A model generated the notes under the pieces. It had not been told where the DNA came from and did no database searches. It saw nothing but the letters and a program-made list of their open reading frames with translations. Made by a program: the position numbers and the translations under genes. DNA of 64,000 bases from Ideonella alba (GTDB lineage: Bacteria; Pseudomonadota; Gammaproteobacteria; Burkholderiales; Burkholderiaceae_C), in NCBI RefSeq assembly GCF_018069875.1, contig NZ_JAGQDF010000001.1:434001-498000 (forward strand), written 5' to 3'. Shown piece by piece: positions 36,148 through 45,256 of the stretch (its first letter is position 1; every line of letters starts with the position of its first letter).

Positions 36148-37706
36148 CCCGTCTGCGCCACCTGGTGCTGGTGCTGGGCGATCAGCTGGATCTGGACGCC
36201 GCGGCCTTCGATGGTTTCGACCCAGCCCAGGACGCGGTGTGGATGGCCGAGGTGGCCGAGGAGTCCACCCACGTCTGGTCCAGCCAGCCCCGCATCGCGC
36301 TGTTCCTGGCGGCGATGCGCCACTTCGCCCAGGCCGTGCGGTCCGCGGGCCGGCCGCTGCACTACCGGCGGCTGGACGATCCGGACAACCGCGGCACGCT
36401 GGCGGCCGAACTGGCGGCCGCCTTGCAGACCCTGTCGCCGGCGCGCGTGCTGATGACCGCGCCGGGCGACTGGCGCGTGTGGCAGGCGCTGAAGGAGGTG
36501 GTGGCCGAGGCGGGGCTGGAGTTGGAGCTGCGCGAAGACCGGCACTTCTTCTGCACGGTGCGCGAGTTCGCCGCGCATGCCCGCGGGCGCCGCACGCTGC
36601 GCCTGGAGTTCTTCTACCGCGAACTGCGCCGGCGCCACGGCGTGCTGATGCAGGGCCCCGGCGCGGACGCACAGCCGATCGGCGGCCAGTGGAACTTCGA
36701 CGCCGACAACCGCGCGCCGTTCGGGCCCGCAGGGCCCGGCGCGGTGCCGCCGCGCAGCCGCTTCGAGCCCGACGACATCACCCGCGAGGTGCTGGCCCTG
36801 GTGGCCCGCCGCTTTGCCGACCATCCGGGTGCGCTGAACCACTTCGCCTGGCCGGTCACGCGCGCCCAGGCCCTGCAGGCGCTGCAGCAGTTCATCGACC
36901 AGCGCCTGCCGCATTTCGGCCGCACGCAGGACGCGATGTGGCCTGGCGAGCCCTGGCTGTACCACTCGCACCTGTCGGCGGCGCTGAACCTGAAGCTGCT
37001 GTCGGCGCGCGAGGTGGTGCAGGCCGCCGAAGCGGCCTTCCACGCCGGCCACGTGGGCATTGAGAGCGCCGAGGGCTTCATCCGCCAGATCCTGGGCTGG
37101 CGCGAGTACGTGCGCGGCATCTACTGGACGCAGATGCCCGGCTATCTGCAGCGCAACGCGCTGCAGGCCGACCAGGACCTGCCGGCCTGGTACTGGAGCG
37201 GCCGCACCGACATGGCCTGCCTGCGCGAGGCGATCACGCAGACCCTGGCGCTCGGCTACGCCCACCACATCCAGCGCCTGATGGTCACCGGCCTGTTCGC
37301 GCTGCTGCTGGGCGTGCGGCCGCAGCAGGTGCATGCCTGGTACCTGTCGGTCTACGTGGACGCGGTGGAATGGGTCGAGCTGCCCAACACCCTGGGCATG
37401 AGCCAGTACGCCGACGGCGGCCTGATGGCCAGCAAACCCTATGTGGCCACCGGGCGCTACATCGAGCGCATGGGCGGCGGCTGCGCCGGTTGCCGCTACG
37501 ATCCGGCGCAGCGGGTGGGCGAGCGCGCCTGCCCCTTCACCACGCTGTACTGGGACTTCCTGGAGCGCCACCAGGCGCTGCTGGCGCGCAACCCGCGGAT
37601 GTCCCTGCAGGTGAAGAACCTGGCGCGGCTGACCGCGGCCGAGCGCGACGCCGTGCGCCAGCGCGCCGACGCGATCCGCGCGGGCCAGGTGGGGGTGCCG
37701 GCATGA
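36144..37706 (+). CDS. FeS-type bacterial cryptochrome/(6-4) photolyase
   Basis: This 520-residue protein matches the iron-sulfur bacterial cryptochrome/photolyase family (PhrB/CryB type), which repairs (6-4) photoproducts. The N-terminal domain (LVLVLGDQLDLDAAAF) binds an antenna chromophore. In the C-terminal FAD domain, four cysteines at 359 (DMACLRE), 447 and 450 (GGCAGCRYD) and 463 (ERACPF) have exactly the spacing of the 4Fe-4S ligands of Agrobacterium PhrB (350, 438, 441, 454). It lacks the usual class I photolyase active-site sequences. It is translated in overlap with the DUF2256 gene. Confidence 0.93.
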   Translation: MTRLRHLVLVLGDQLDLDAAAFDGFDPAQDAVWMAEVAEESTHVWSSQPRIALFLAAMRHFAQAVRSAGRPLHYRRLDDPDNRGTLAAELAAALQTLSPARVLMTAPGDWRVWQALKEVVAEAGLELELREDRHFFCTVREFAAHARGRRTLRLEFFYRELRRRHGVLMQGPGADAQPIGGQWNFDADNRAPFGPAGPGAVPPRSRFEPDDITREVLALVARRFADHPGALNHFAWPVTRAQALQALQQFIDQRLPHFGRTQDAMWPGEPWLYHSHLSAALNLKLLSAREVVQAAEAAFHAGHVGIESAEGFIRQILGWREYVRGIYWTQMPGYLQRNALQADQDLPAWYWSGRTDMACLREAITQTLALGYAHHIQRLMVTGLFALLLGVRPQQVHAWYLSVYVDAVEWVELPNTLGMSQYADGGLMASKPYVATGRYIERMGGGCAGCRYDPAQRVGERACPFTTLYWDFLERHQALLARNPRMSLQVKNLARLTAAERDAVRQRADAIRAGQVGVPA

Positions 37707-38893
37707 GCCTGGCCGAGTTCCTACCCACACCCGAAGCCGCCCGCGCCCGGCTGGCCGCGGTCCGCCCCGCCGACTACGCGCGCACGCGCAACGCGCTGGA
37801 TGGCGCCGTGACCCGGCTGTCGCCCTACATCACCCACGGCCTGCTGAGCCCGCCCGAGGTGCTGGCCGCGCTGGCCGCGCGCCACCGTCTGCACCTGGGA
37901 CACCGCTTCGTGATGGAGCTGGGCTGGCGCGCCTGGTTCCGGCACCTGTGGCAGACCCGCGGTGATGCGATCCTGCGCTCGCTGCATCCCGGGCCGCTGC
38001 CCGACAGCGCCTACAGCGACGTGCTGCCCGCCGACATCCGCCAGGCCCGCAGCGGCGTGCCGGTGATTGACCAGGCGGTGCGCACGCTCTACGCCAGCGG
38101 CTACCTGCACAACCATGCCCGGATGTGGCTGGCCAGCTACGTGGTCCACCTGCGCAAGGTGCACTGGCGCGCCGGGGCCGACTGGATGCTGGGCCACCTG
38201 CTGGACGGCGACCTGGCCAGCAACCACCTCAGCTGGCAGTGGGTGGCCGGCACCGGCAGCCACAAGCCCTACCTGTTCAACGCCGACAACGTGGCCCGCT
38301 ACGCACCCGCGACCTGGCACAGCGCCGACAGCGTGCTGGACACCAGCTACGAGGCGCTGGACGCCCTGGCGCGTCGCCCGCATGCGGTGCCGATGCGGCC
38401 CTCGCTCGAGGGTCTCGACGAGCCCGCCCTGACCGGCCTGCCGCCCGGCGCCACGCCAGCGCGGGCGCAGGACGTGGCCGGGCGTGATGTCTGGCTGGTG
38501 CATCCCTGGGCGCTGGGCGACCCGCCGGCCGATCTGCCGCCGGGCCACCTGTGCCTGGGCTGGTGGCCCGCCGATCACCATGCCGCCTGGCCGTGGAGCG
38601 CGGCGCGCTGGGCCTTCGTGGGCACCCGGCTGTCGGCGCTGACCTGCCGGCAGTGGCACGCCAGCACCGGGCAGTTGGCCGCCGCGCTGGCCGGCGCGCG
38701 CTCGGTGCAGACGCTGGCCGACCCGCATGCCGACCCCTGGCTGCCGCCGCTGGTGCGGCGCCGCGCCGCGCCGGCGCTGTTCCCCGAGCCCGACCGCCCC
38801 TGCGCCTCGTTCTCGGCCTGGTGGTCGCGCAGCACCCGCGGCCTGCGGGACCTGTCCGAGTTGCCCGCGCTGCGCGGCGAGCTCATCGCATGA
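37703..38893 (+). CDS. antenna-less photolyase-like FAD-binding protein
   Basis: This 396-residue protein lacks the N-terminal Rossmann (antenna) domain of photolyases. Residues about 118-195 show a near-canonical photolyase FAD-binding core: GVPVIDQAVRTLYASGYLHN, MWLASYVVHL, GHLLDGDLASNHLSWQWVAG, then SHKPYLFNADN. A C-terminal domain of about 140 residues (DVWLVHPWALGD onwards) has no family I recognise. The 4-base overlaps with both neighbours show coordinated translation. It could be a partner or light sensor rather than a repair enzyme; that is speculative. Confidence 0.82.
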   Translation: MSLAEFLPTPEAARARLAAVRPADYARTRNALDGAVTRLSPYITHGLLSPPEVLAALAARHRLHLGHRFVMELGWRAWFRHLWQTRGDAILRSLHPGPLPDSAYSDVLPADIRQARSGVPVIDQAVRTLYASGYLHNHARMWLASYVVHLRKVHWRAGADWMLGHLLDGDLASNHLSWQWVAGTGSHKPYLFNADNVARYAPATWHSADSVLDTSYEALDALARRPHAVPMRPSLEGLDEPALTGLPPGATPARAQDVAGRDVWLVHPWALGDPPADLPPGHLCLGWWPADHHAAWPWSAARWAFVGTRLSALTCRQWHASTGQLAAALAGARSVQTLADPHADPWLPPLVRRRAAPALFPEPDRPCASFSAWWSRSTRGLRDLSELPALRGELIA

Positions 38894-40497
38894 GCGACGC
38901 CGCGCCGCAACTCGTGTGGTTCAAGCGCGATCTGCGCGTCGCCGACCACGCCCCCTTGGCGCAGGCCGCGCAGCACGGCCCGGTGGTGGCGCTGTTCGTC
39001 TACGAACCCAGCCTGCTGCATTCCGCCGAGTTCGACGCCTGCCACCTGGACTTCATCAACGACGCCCTGGCGGCATTGCGCGAGGCGCTGGCCCGGCGCG
39101 GCTGCCCGCTGCTGATCCGGGTGGGCGAGTGCCCGCAGGTGCTGCAGGACCTGCAGGCGTCACTGGGCTTTCGGGCCCTGTGGAGCCACGAGGAAACCGG
39201 GCTGGAGGTGACCTACGCACGCGACCGTCGGGTGGCAGCCTGGTGCCGCGCCCAGGGCATCGCCTGGCACGAGATCCCGCAGTGCGGCGTGGTCCGCCGC
39301 CTGCGCAACCGCGACGGCTGGGCCGAGCGCTGGGCACAGCGCATGTCGGCGCCGCTGGTGGCCCCGCCGGTGGCGCTGCGCACCGTGGCGGCGCTGCACA
39401 ACCTGGGCGAGGTCGCGGCGCAGCACCCGATCCGCAGCGCCGCCGAACTGGGCGTGGCGGGCGCATCCCGCCCCGAGGCCCAGCGCGGCGGCGAGCGGCG
39501 CGGGCAGGCGGTGCTGCAGTCCTTCCTGCGTGAGCGCGGTGTCGACTACCGGCGTGGCATGTCCTCGCCCACCACCGGCTTTCAGGCCTGCTCGCGCCTG
39601 AGTGCGCACCTGGCCTGGGGGTCGCTGTCGCTGCGCCAGGTGCACCAGGCCTGCGAGCAGCGCCGCGCGGCAATCGATGAGGCGCGCGCCGTGGGCGCGG
39701 CGGTGGATCCGCGCTGGCCCGCGTCGCTGCAGTCCTTCAGCAGCCGGCTGCGCTGGCACTGCCACTTCATGCAGAAGCTGGAGGACGAGCCGCGCATCGA
39801 GTTCGAGAATTTCTCGCACGCCTTTGACGGCCTGCGCGAACCAGGCGCCCACCCCGAGCGCCTGGCCGCCTGGTGCGCCGGCCGCACCGGCTACCCCTTG
39901 ATCGACGCCTGCATGCGCGCGCTGCACAGCGGCGGCTGGATCAACTTCCGCATGCGGGCGATGCTGGTGTCCTTCGCGGCGCAGCACCTGTGGCTGCACT
40001 GGCGCGATTTCGCACCCTTCCTGGCGCGCCAGTTCATCGACTTCGAGCCGGGCATCCACTACAGCCAGGTGCAGATGCAAAGCGGCACCACCGGCATCAA
40101 TGCGATCCGCATCTACTCGCCCATCAAGCAGGCGCTGGACCAGGACCCCGAGGGCGTGTTCATCCGCCGCCACGTGCCGGAGCTGGCCGCGGTGCCCACC
40201 GGCTTCCTGGCCCAGCCCGAGCGCATGCCGACGGCCTTGCAGCAGCGCCTGGGCGTGCGCATCGGCCACGACTACCCGGCGCCGATCGTCGATCACGCCA
40301 GCGCCTACCGCGCCGCGCGCGAGCGCATCGGCGCCTTGCGCAAGACCCCGGCTGCGCGCACCGAGGCCGAGCGCGTGCTGGCGCGGCATGGCAGCCGCCG
40401 CAGCGGCCTGCCGGCCACCGAGCGGCGCCCGCCCCGGCGCCCCCGCGACAGCGGCGGGCGGGCGCAGCTGTCCCTGTGGGGGGACGAGCCGACCTAA
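38890..40497 (+). CDS. deoxyribodipyrimidine photolyase/cryptochrome-family protein
   Basis: This 535-residue protein has the complete N-terminal Rossmann domain (QLVWFKRDLRVADHAPL) and a C-terminal FAD domain (SRLSAHLAWGSLSLRQVHQ, TGYPLIDACMRALHSGGWIN, RMRAMLVSFAAQHLWLHW). The canonical terminal FNP motif is replaced by an unusual GINAIRIYSPIKQ. It is the third flavin-type photolyase-family protein in one operon. It probably repairs CPD lesions or serves as a cryptochrome. The basic C-terminal tail (about 40 residues rich in Arg and Pro) may bind DNA. Confidence 0.9.
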   Translation: MSDAAPQLVWFKRDLRVADHAPLAQAAQHGPVVALFVYEPSLLHSAEFDACHLDFINDALAALREALARRGCPLLIRVGECPQVLQDLQASLGFRALWSHEETGLEVTYARDRRVAAWCRAQGIAWHEIPQCGVVRRLRNRDGWAERWAQRMSAPLVAPPVALRTVAALHNLGEVAAQHPIRSAAELGVAGASRPEAQRGGERRGQAVLQSFLRERGVDYRRGMSSPTTGFQACSRLSAHLAWGSLSLRQVHQACEQRRAAIDEARAVGAAVDPRWPASLQSFSSRLRWHCHFMQKLEDEPRIEFENFSHAFDGLREPGAHPERLAAWCAGRTGYPLIDACMRALHSGGWINFRMRAMLVSFAAQHLWLHWRDFAPFLARQFIDFEPGIHYSQVQMQSGTTGINAIRIYSPIKQALDQDPEGVFIRRHVPELAAVPTGFLAQPERMPTALQQRLGVRIGHDYPAPIVDHASAYRAARERIGALRKTPAARTEAERVLARHGSRRSGLPATERRPPRRPRDSGGRAQLSLWGDEPT

Positions 40498-40530
40498 GAT
40501 CGCGCCCATCACAGCAGGTGGCGAGGCGCG

Positions 40531-41184
40531 ATGGCAGGCAGTGCTCCGTGGGTCTTGAGTCAGGTCCAGGTGGTGGCCGAGGCGGTGGCCACCGTGGCCT
40601 TTGCCTTGTCCGGCGTCATCGAGGGCGCGCGCAAGCGGCTCGATGCGGTGGGCATCTGCGTGGTCGCGGGCCTGGCGGCGTTCGGCGGCGGCACGGTGCG
40701 CGACGTGGTGCTCGACCGGCGGCCGCTGTTCTGGGTCGAGCACGCCGGCTGGCTGTGGGCGCTGCTGGCGCTGTGCATCGGCGCGATGGCCTTCATGCGG
40801 GCGCGCCACCTGGAACCCACCGAGCGGGCCATGCAGTGGCCCGACGCGCTGGGCCTGGGCCTGTTCACGGCCAGCGGCACGCAGATCGCGCTGGACAGCG
40901 GCATGCCCGCGATCGTGGCGGTGCTGCTGGGCATGGTGACGGCGGTGTTCGGCGGCGTGCTGCGCGACGTGGTCTGCAACGAGATCCCGCGCGCCTTCCA
41001 CGACCACCGGCCATACGCCATCTGCGCGTTCACCGGCGGCTGGGTGCTGGTGGCCACGCAGGCCGCCGGCCTGGACGGCGGCCTGGCGCTGACGCTGACG
41101 GCCCTGCTCACCACCGGGCTGCGTGCCGCCGCGCTGGTGCGCGACTGGCGGCTGCCGGCCTGGCAGGCGGGACGGCCCGACTGA
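40531..41184 (+). CDS. TRIC/UPF0126-family membrane protein
   Basis: This 217-residue inner-membrane protein has about seven hydrophobic segments. Two internal repeats carry the family signatures GGGTVRDVV and FGGVLRDVVCNEIP. Members are described as trimeric intracellular-cation-channel-type or glycine-related transporters (YadS-like); the substrate is not settled. It follows the photolyase gene by 33 bases and may be read from the same promoter, though its function is unrelated. Confidence 0.9.
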   Translation: MAGSAPWVLSQVQVVAEAVATVAFALSGVIEGARKRLDAVGICVVAGLAAFGGGTVRDVVLDRRPLFWVEHAGWLWALLALCIGAMAFMRARHLEPTERAMQWPDALGLGLFTASGTQIALDSGMPAIVAVLLGMVTAVFGGVLRDVVCNEIPRAFHDHRPYAICAFTGGWVLVATQAAGLDGGLALTLTALLTTGLRAAALVRDWRLPAWQAGRPD

Positions 41185-41221
41185 ACGGCTCTCAGCCTCT
41201 GGGTCTGACGGCGCCGGCGGC

Positions 41222-41953
41222 TCAGTCGCGCCCGGCCTGCTCGATCGCCGCGGCGATGGCCGCCGGGTCGGTGAACCACACCTCGTGGCTGCCGCTGCAT
41301 TCGATGTAGCGGAACAGCCCCAGCCGCTCGGACAGACGCGGGTGCCAGCCCAGGCTCTGCGGCAGCGCGCTGTCCATGCGGCAGTTCACATAGCTCTTGG
41401 GCAGCGGGCAGGCGGCCATCGGCTGGCTCAGCGTGATCGGGTCCTGGAAGGTCTTGTACGGGTGCGGATTCAGCCGATCGAAGGCCTGCTGCGCCAGCGC
41501 CAGGTCGGCGTCGTTGATGAAGGCCTCGCGCCAGACCGGGAAGGGCAGCATCACCGCGCCGCCGTGGGCCGCGGCCAGGCTGTCGAACAGTGCGGTGTAG
41601 TGCGGCGGCACCAGGTCGTTCAGGCACTCGCCCGGCTGCGGCACGAAGGCGTTGACGTAGACCAGACGGGCGATGCGCTGCGGGCACAGGTCGGCGGTGC
41701 GCGAGATCACCATGCCGCCATAGCTGTGGCCGACCAGGCGCACCTGCTGCAGCGCATGCTGCTCCAGAAAGTCCACCAGCGAGCGCGCGGCGTCCTCCAG
41801 GCCGGTGCCGCCGCGGTCGTCGCCAGGCCGGTTGCCGGCCAGCGTGGGGCAATGCACGGTGTGGCCGCGGGCGCGCAACTGCTGGGCGGTGGCTTCCAGC
41901 TCGGCGCCGGTGTGCCAGGCGCCATGCACGAGGACGTAGGTGTCGGTGCTCAT
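41222..41953 (-). CDS. alpha/beta hydrolase (MES/HNL-like)
   Basis: This 243-residue, cytoplasmic-looking alpha/beta hydrolase begins TYVLVHGAWHTGAELEA, the HGAW/HGxW oxyanion region of the methylesterase/hydroxynitrile-lyase-like group. It has the nucleophile Ser77 in GHSYGG and a catalytic His in SGSHEVWFTDP near the C-terminus. It is the gene immediately downstream of the AraC-family regulator and lies 102 bases beyond it, with the tandem repeat at 42014-42052 in between. The natural ester is unknown. Confidence 0.88.
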   Translation of the reverse strand: MSTDTYVLVHGAWHTGAELEATAQQLRARGHTVHCPTLAGNRPGDDRGGTGLEDAARSLVDFLEQHALQQVRLVGHSYGGMVISRTADLCPQRIARLVYVNAFVPQPGECLNDLVPPHYTALFDSLAAAHGGAVMLPFPVWREAFINDADLALAQQAFDRLNPHPYKTFQDPITLSQPMAACPLPKSYVNCRMDSALPQSLGWHPRLSERLGLFRYIECSGSHEVWFTDPAAIAAAIEQAGRD

Positions 41954-42013
41954 CGGGGTCTCCTGTCGGGGTGATCAGGACCCGCAGTGTGGGCGCCAGT
42001 GGCATGGGCCACC

Positions 42014-42052
42014 GGCCGCTGTGTGCCAGGCCGCTGGCCGCTGCGTGCCAGG
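42014..42052 (-). repeat. two 17-base direct repeats with 22-base period, AraC-type operator candidate
   Basis: GGCCGCTGYGTGCCAGG occurs at 42014-42030 and 42036-42052, differing at one pyrimidine, with a start-to-start distance of 22 bases. AraC-family proteins typically bind two 17-base half-sites at about 21-base period. The repeats lie between the AraC stop and the hydrolase start, 61 bases upstream of it, a normal place for an activator. They probably mark a separate promoter for the hydrolase. Confidence 0.6.
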
Positions 42053-42054
42053 TG

Positions 42055-43011
42055 TCAGCGTGGGCGCAGGGCCGACGGCGTCTGGCCCAGGTGGCGCCGG
42101 CACAGCCGCGCGAAGTGCGACGGATCGAGCAGTCCGACGCGGCGCCCGATCTCGGCCACCGCCACCTGCCGCAGCGCCCGGCTGCGCAGCATCTGCTCGG
42201 CCTGCGCCATGCGCTCGGCCATCAGCAGCGTGGCGAAGGTCTGGCCGCGCGCCGCCAGCGCGCGGTGCAGGCTGCGCACCGAGCGGCCCAGGTCGGTGGC
42301 GATCGTGCTGGCGCTGAGGCCCGGCTCGGCCAGACGCTGGCGCAGTGCCGCCCGCACCTGTTCCAGCGTGTCGTCGGGTGGCGGTGCCGCGCGCGCGCCA
42401 CCGCAGGCCAGCGCCAGCAGGGCGCCGAGCTGATCGGTCAGCAGTTCCGCCGGCAGTGGCGGCGCGCTGGCCAGGTCCGGCCGCCACGGGCGGGCAAAGG
42501 CCGACAGCGCCGCCCCCCAGTCGGCGAGGTCGTCATGGCGGAACGGCCGCGCGGTGTGCGCCTGGGGCTCGTCCACCCAGCGCAGCAGCCAGTCCAGCGG
42601 CAGGGCCAGCGACACGGTGCTGGGGCCGTCGGCGAAATCGAAGGCATAGGGCCGGCGGGCATCGACCAGCACGAAGTCACCCGGCCGCATCAGGGCCTCG
42701 CGGCCGTCCTGGCGCACGCGCCAGGGCGTCTCCTGGTTGCCCAGCAGGTAGGCCCAGCGGCCGTCGCCACGGGCGATGCCGCGCGGCGTGCGCCAGACCT
42801 GCTGTGCCGAAGCGCGCACCCAGTTCACCCCCAACGGGCCCAGCGGCGCGGACAGCAGTTCACCCTGGAAGCCCTGCGGGTTGCCGCTGGCGTCCATCGC
42901 CAGAAAGCCTTCGGAGATGGCACCCACCCAGTAGTCCAGGCGCTGCGCGGCGGGCACGGCATCGGTGCTCCAGCGGCGCGGCGCGGGGGCGGGCTCGGGG
43001 CGGGTGCTCAT
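42055..43011 (-). CDS. AraC-family transcriptional regulator
   Basis: This 318-residue regulator has an AraC-binding-like domain at residues 15-200 (APLGPLGVNWVRASAQQVWRTP, MRPGDFVLVDARRPYAFDFA, TVSLALPLDWLLRWVDEPQ). The C-terminal double helix-turn-helix (SASTIATDLGRSVRSLHRALAARGQTF, then ALRQVAVAEIGRRVGLLDPSHFARLCRRHLGQTP) is intact. It transcribes leftward toward the alpha/beta hydrolase, its likely target, and 61 bases upstream on its other side lies the end of the GH92 gene. The inducer is unknown. Confidence 0.92.
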   Translation of the reverse strand: MSTRPEPAPAPRRWSTDAVPAAQRLDYWVGAISEGFLAMDASGNPQGFQGELLSAPLGPLGVNWVRASAQQVWRTPRGIARGDGRWAYLLGNQETPWRVRQDGREALMRPGDFVLVDARRPYAFDFADGPSTVSLALPLDWLLRWVDEPQAHTARPFRHDDLADWGAALSAFARPWRPDLASAPPLPAELLTDQLGALLALACGGARAAPPPDDTLEQVRAALRQRLAEPGLSASTIATDLGRSVRSLHRALAARGQTFATLLMAERMAQAEQMLRSRALRQVAVAEIGRRVGLLDPSHFARLCRRHLGQTPSALRPR

Positions 43012-43072
43012 GGCCGCAGTGTGCGGCGGCGCCGGCCTGTCCGGGGCTGGGGCTTGCCCGGTGCCGGTCCGC

Positions 43073-45256
43073 TCAGCGCCGGGGTGAAGCTGCCCTGAAG
43101 CTCAGGTTTGACGCGCGCTGCAGCGCCTGGTGCGACACCTGCCGCGCGGGCAAGGCCTGCGCGTCCAGCCAGGGCAGCGGCCCCTGGCCACGGAGGCGCA
43201 GCCAGGGGCCAACCGGCCGCCACAGCGCTGCGCCGCGCACCATTGGCTGGCCCAGCACATAGCGGCCGCTGAAGGGCTCGGCGGGGTAGAAGCCCAGCAC
43301 CGCGAAGACCAGCCAGGCGCTCATCTGGCCGACGTCGTCATTGCCGACCAGGCCCGCCGGGCCGGTGCCGTAGAAGCGCCGCACGATCTGCTCGCGCAGG
43401 CGCTGGCCCTTCTCGGGCGCATCGGTCCAGGCATACAGCCAGGTGATGTGGTGGCTGGGTTCGTTGCCGTGCGCGTACTGGCCGATCAGCGCCTCCTGGC
43501 CCAGGTGCGGGTCGGGCGCCGGCACCGGCAGGCTGAAGAAGCGGTCCAGCCAGGCTTCGAGGCCGGCGGCGCCGCCCAGGCGGGCGCGAAAGCCCTCGGC
43601 GTCGTGCAGTGCCGGCGTGGCGGTGTACTGCCAGGCATTGGCCTCGGTGTAGTCGCCCGGGTTCTTCAGCGGCGAGGTGGCCATCACCGGATCGAAGGGC
43701 GTGCGCCAGCGGCCGGCGCTGTCCTTGCCGCGCAGCGTGTGCGTCTGATCGTCGAACAACCGCAGCCAACTGCGTGAGCGGGCGCGGAAACGCTCCGCCA
43801 GCGCCGGCTGGCCCAGCCGCTCGGCCACCGCGGCCACGGCGGCATCGCCATAGCCCAGCTCGGCGGTCAGGCTGACCGATTCACCGGTCTGCACATCCAG
43901 CGGCAGGTAGCCGAAGCGCTCCAGCGTGGCCCAGCTGCGCTGCGCCCAGGCCGGCGCATCCGGGCGCTCACGGGTGCTGGTCTCGACCATGGCCTGCAGC
44001 GCAGCGGCCTCGTCGATCGCGCCCCCCGCCCCGAAGCCCTTGAGCAGCGCGTCGGCGATCACCGGCAGCGCCGGGTTGCCGATCATGCAGTAGGTCTCGC
44101 GGCCCCAGCTGGTCCACAGCGGCAGCCAGCCCATCTGCCGATGGTGCGCCAGCAGGGTGTTGACCATGCCCGGCACGCGTTCGGGCACCAGCAGCGTGAA
44201 CAGCGGGTGGGAGGCGCGGAAGGTGTCCCACAGGCTCAGTGTCGAGTAGTAGACGCCGCCCGGGGCGTCGATCACCTCGCCACGCGGGCCGCGCACCCGG
44301 CCGTCGGCATCGGCGATGTCGCTGGGGTGCTGCAGCGCGCGGTAGAGCGCCGAGTAGACCAGGCGCCGGGTGCGTGCATCGGCATCGATGCGCAGGCGGC
44401 CCAGCAGCGCATTCCAGGCGCGATCAGCGCTGGCGCGCACGCTGTCGAAGTCCTGGCCGTCGGCCGTGGCCAGGTTGCGCTGCGCGCCGTCCTCGTCCAC
44501 GGTCGACAGGCCGATGCGCGCCTCCAGCGTGCGGCTCTGGCCCAGGTCGAAGCTCAGCAGCCAGCGTGATGCGTGCTCGCCCGGCCGTGGCGGCAGCTGC
44601 TGGCGGTGCTGCACCGGGTGGCTGAAGCGCAGCGCGAACGAGACCTGCCGCTCCACCCAGTTGCGGCGCTGCAGCGTGCCCTGCAGGCCATCGACGCGTG
44701 GCGTGACCTGGGCTGAGAGCACCGTGGGACCGTCCACGTAGTGCAGGCCGTGCTGCAGGTCCACCAGCACCTGCACGCGGCCCGGGCGGTCGAAGCGGTA
44801 GCGCTGCAGCGCCACCTTGGGCGCGGCGCTCAGCTCCACCGAGACGCCATGGCCCGGCAGCCGCACGCGGTACAGGCCCGGGTGCGCCTGCTCGTTACCT
44901 TTGACAGCGCTGAAGTCGGTGGTCTGTTCGGTCCAGGCCTGGCCGGCACGCGGCTGCAGCAGCACGTCCCCCAGTTCGGGAATGCCGGCGCCGCTGTGGT
45001 GGGTGTTCGAGAAGCCCAGGATGCGCCGGTCCTGGAACTGGTAGCCGGCGCTGTGGCTCCAGCCGCGGTCGGCGGTGTCGGGCGCCGGGAAGACCATGCC
45101 GAAGGGCACGGTGGCGCCGGGGGTCACATGGCCGGTGCCCTGGGTGCCGATGAAGGGGTCGACCCAGCGGGTGAAGGACGGCGCCGCGGCGGCGGGCAGG
45201 CCGACCGCACCCAGCAGGCCCAGCATCAGGACCCCACGGCGCAACGCTGCGCTCAT
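43073..45256 (-). CDS. exported GH92 alpha-mannosidase-like glycosidase
   Basis: This 727-residue protein has a signal peptide (MLGLLGAVGLPAAAA) and GH92 hallmarks: WVDPFIGTQGTGHVTPGATVP, FGMVFPAPDTADRGWSHSAGY, NTHHSGAGIPELGD, SLWDTFRASHPLF and GNDDVGQMSAWLVFAVLGFYP. GH92 enzymes are calcium-dependent exo-alpha-mannosidases. ATG 45256 overlaps the dioxygenase gene stop by 4 bases. Near the C-terminus the usual segment after FYP is altered (AEPFSGRYVLGQPMV), and I cannot say whether the catalytic centre is affected. It acts in the periplasm or outside. Confidence 0.9.
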   Translation of the reverse strand: MSAALRRGVLMLGLLGAVGLPAAAAPSFTRWVDPFIGTQGTGHVTPGATVPFGMVFPAPDTADRGWSHSAGYQFQDRRILGFSNTHHSGAGIPELGDVLLQPRAGQAWTEQTTDFSAVKGNEQAHPGLYRVRLPGHGVSVELSAAPKVALQRYRFDRPGRVQVLVDLQHGLHYVDGPTVLSAQVTPRVDGLQGTLQRRNWVERQVSFALRFSHPVQHRQQLPPRPGEHASRWLLSFDLGQSRTLEARIGLSTVDEDGAQRNLATADGQDFDSVRASADRAWNALLGRLRIDADARTRRLVYSALYRALQHPSDIADADGRVRGPRGEVIDAPGGVYYSTLSLWDTFRASHPLFTLLVPERVPGMVNTLLAHHRQMGWLPLWTSWGRETYCMIGNPALPVIADALLKGFGAGGAIDEAAALQAMVETSTRERPDAPAWAQRSWATLERFGYLPLDVQTGESVSLTAELGYGDAAVAAVAERLGQPALAERFRARSRSWLRLFDDQTHTLRGKDSAGRWRTPFDPVMATSPLKNPGDYTEANAWQYTATPALHDAEGFRARLGGAAGLEAWLDRFFSLPVPAPDPHLGQEALIGQYAHGNEPSHHITWLYAWTDAPEKGQRLREQIVRRFYGTGPAGLVGNDDVGQMSAWLVFAVLGFYPAEPFSGRYVLGQPMVRGAALWRPVGPWLRLRGQGPLPWLDAQALPARQVSHQALQRASNLSFRAASPRR

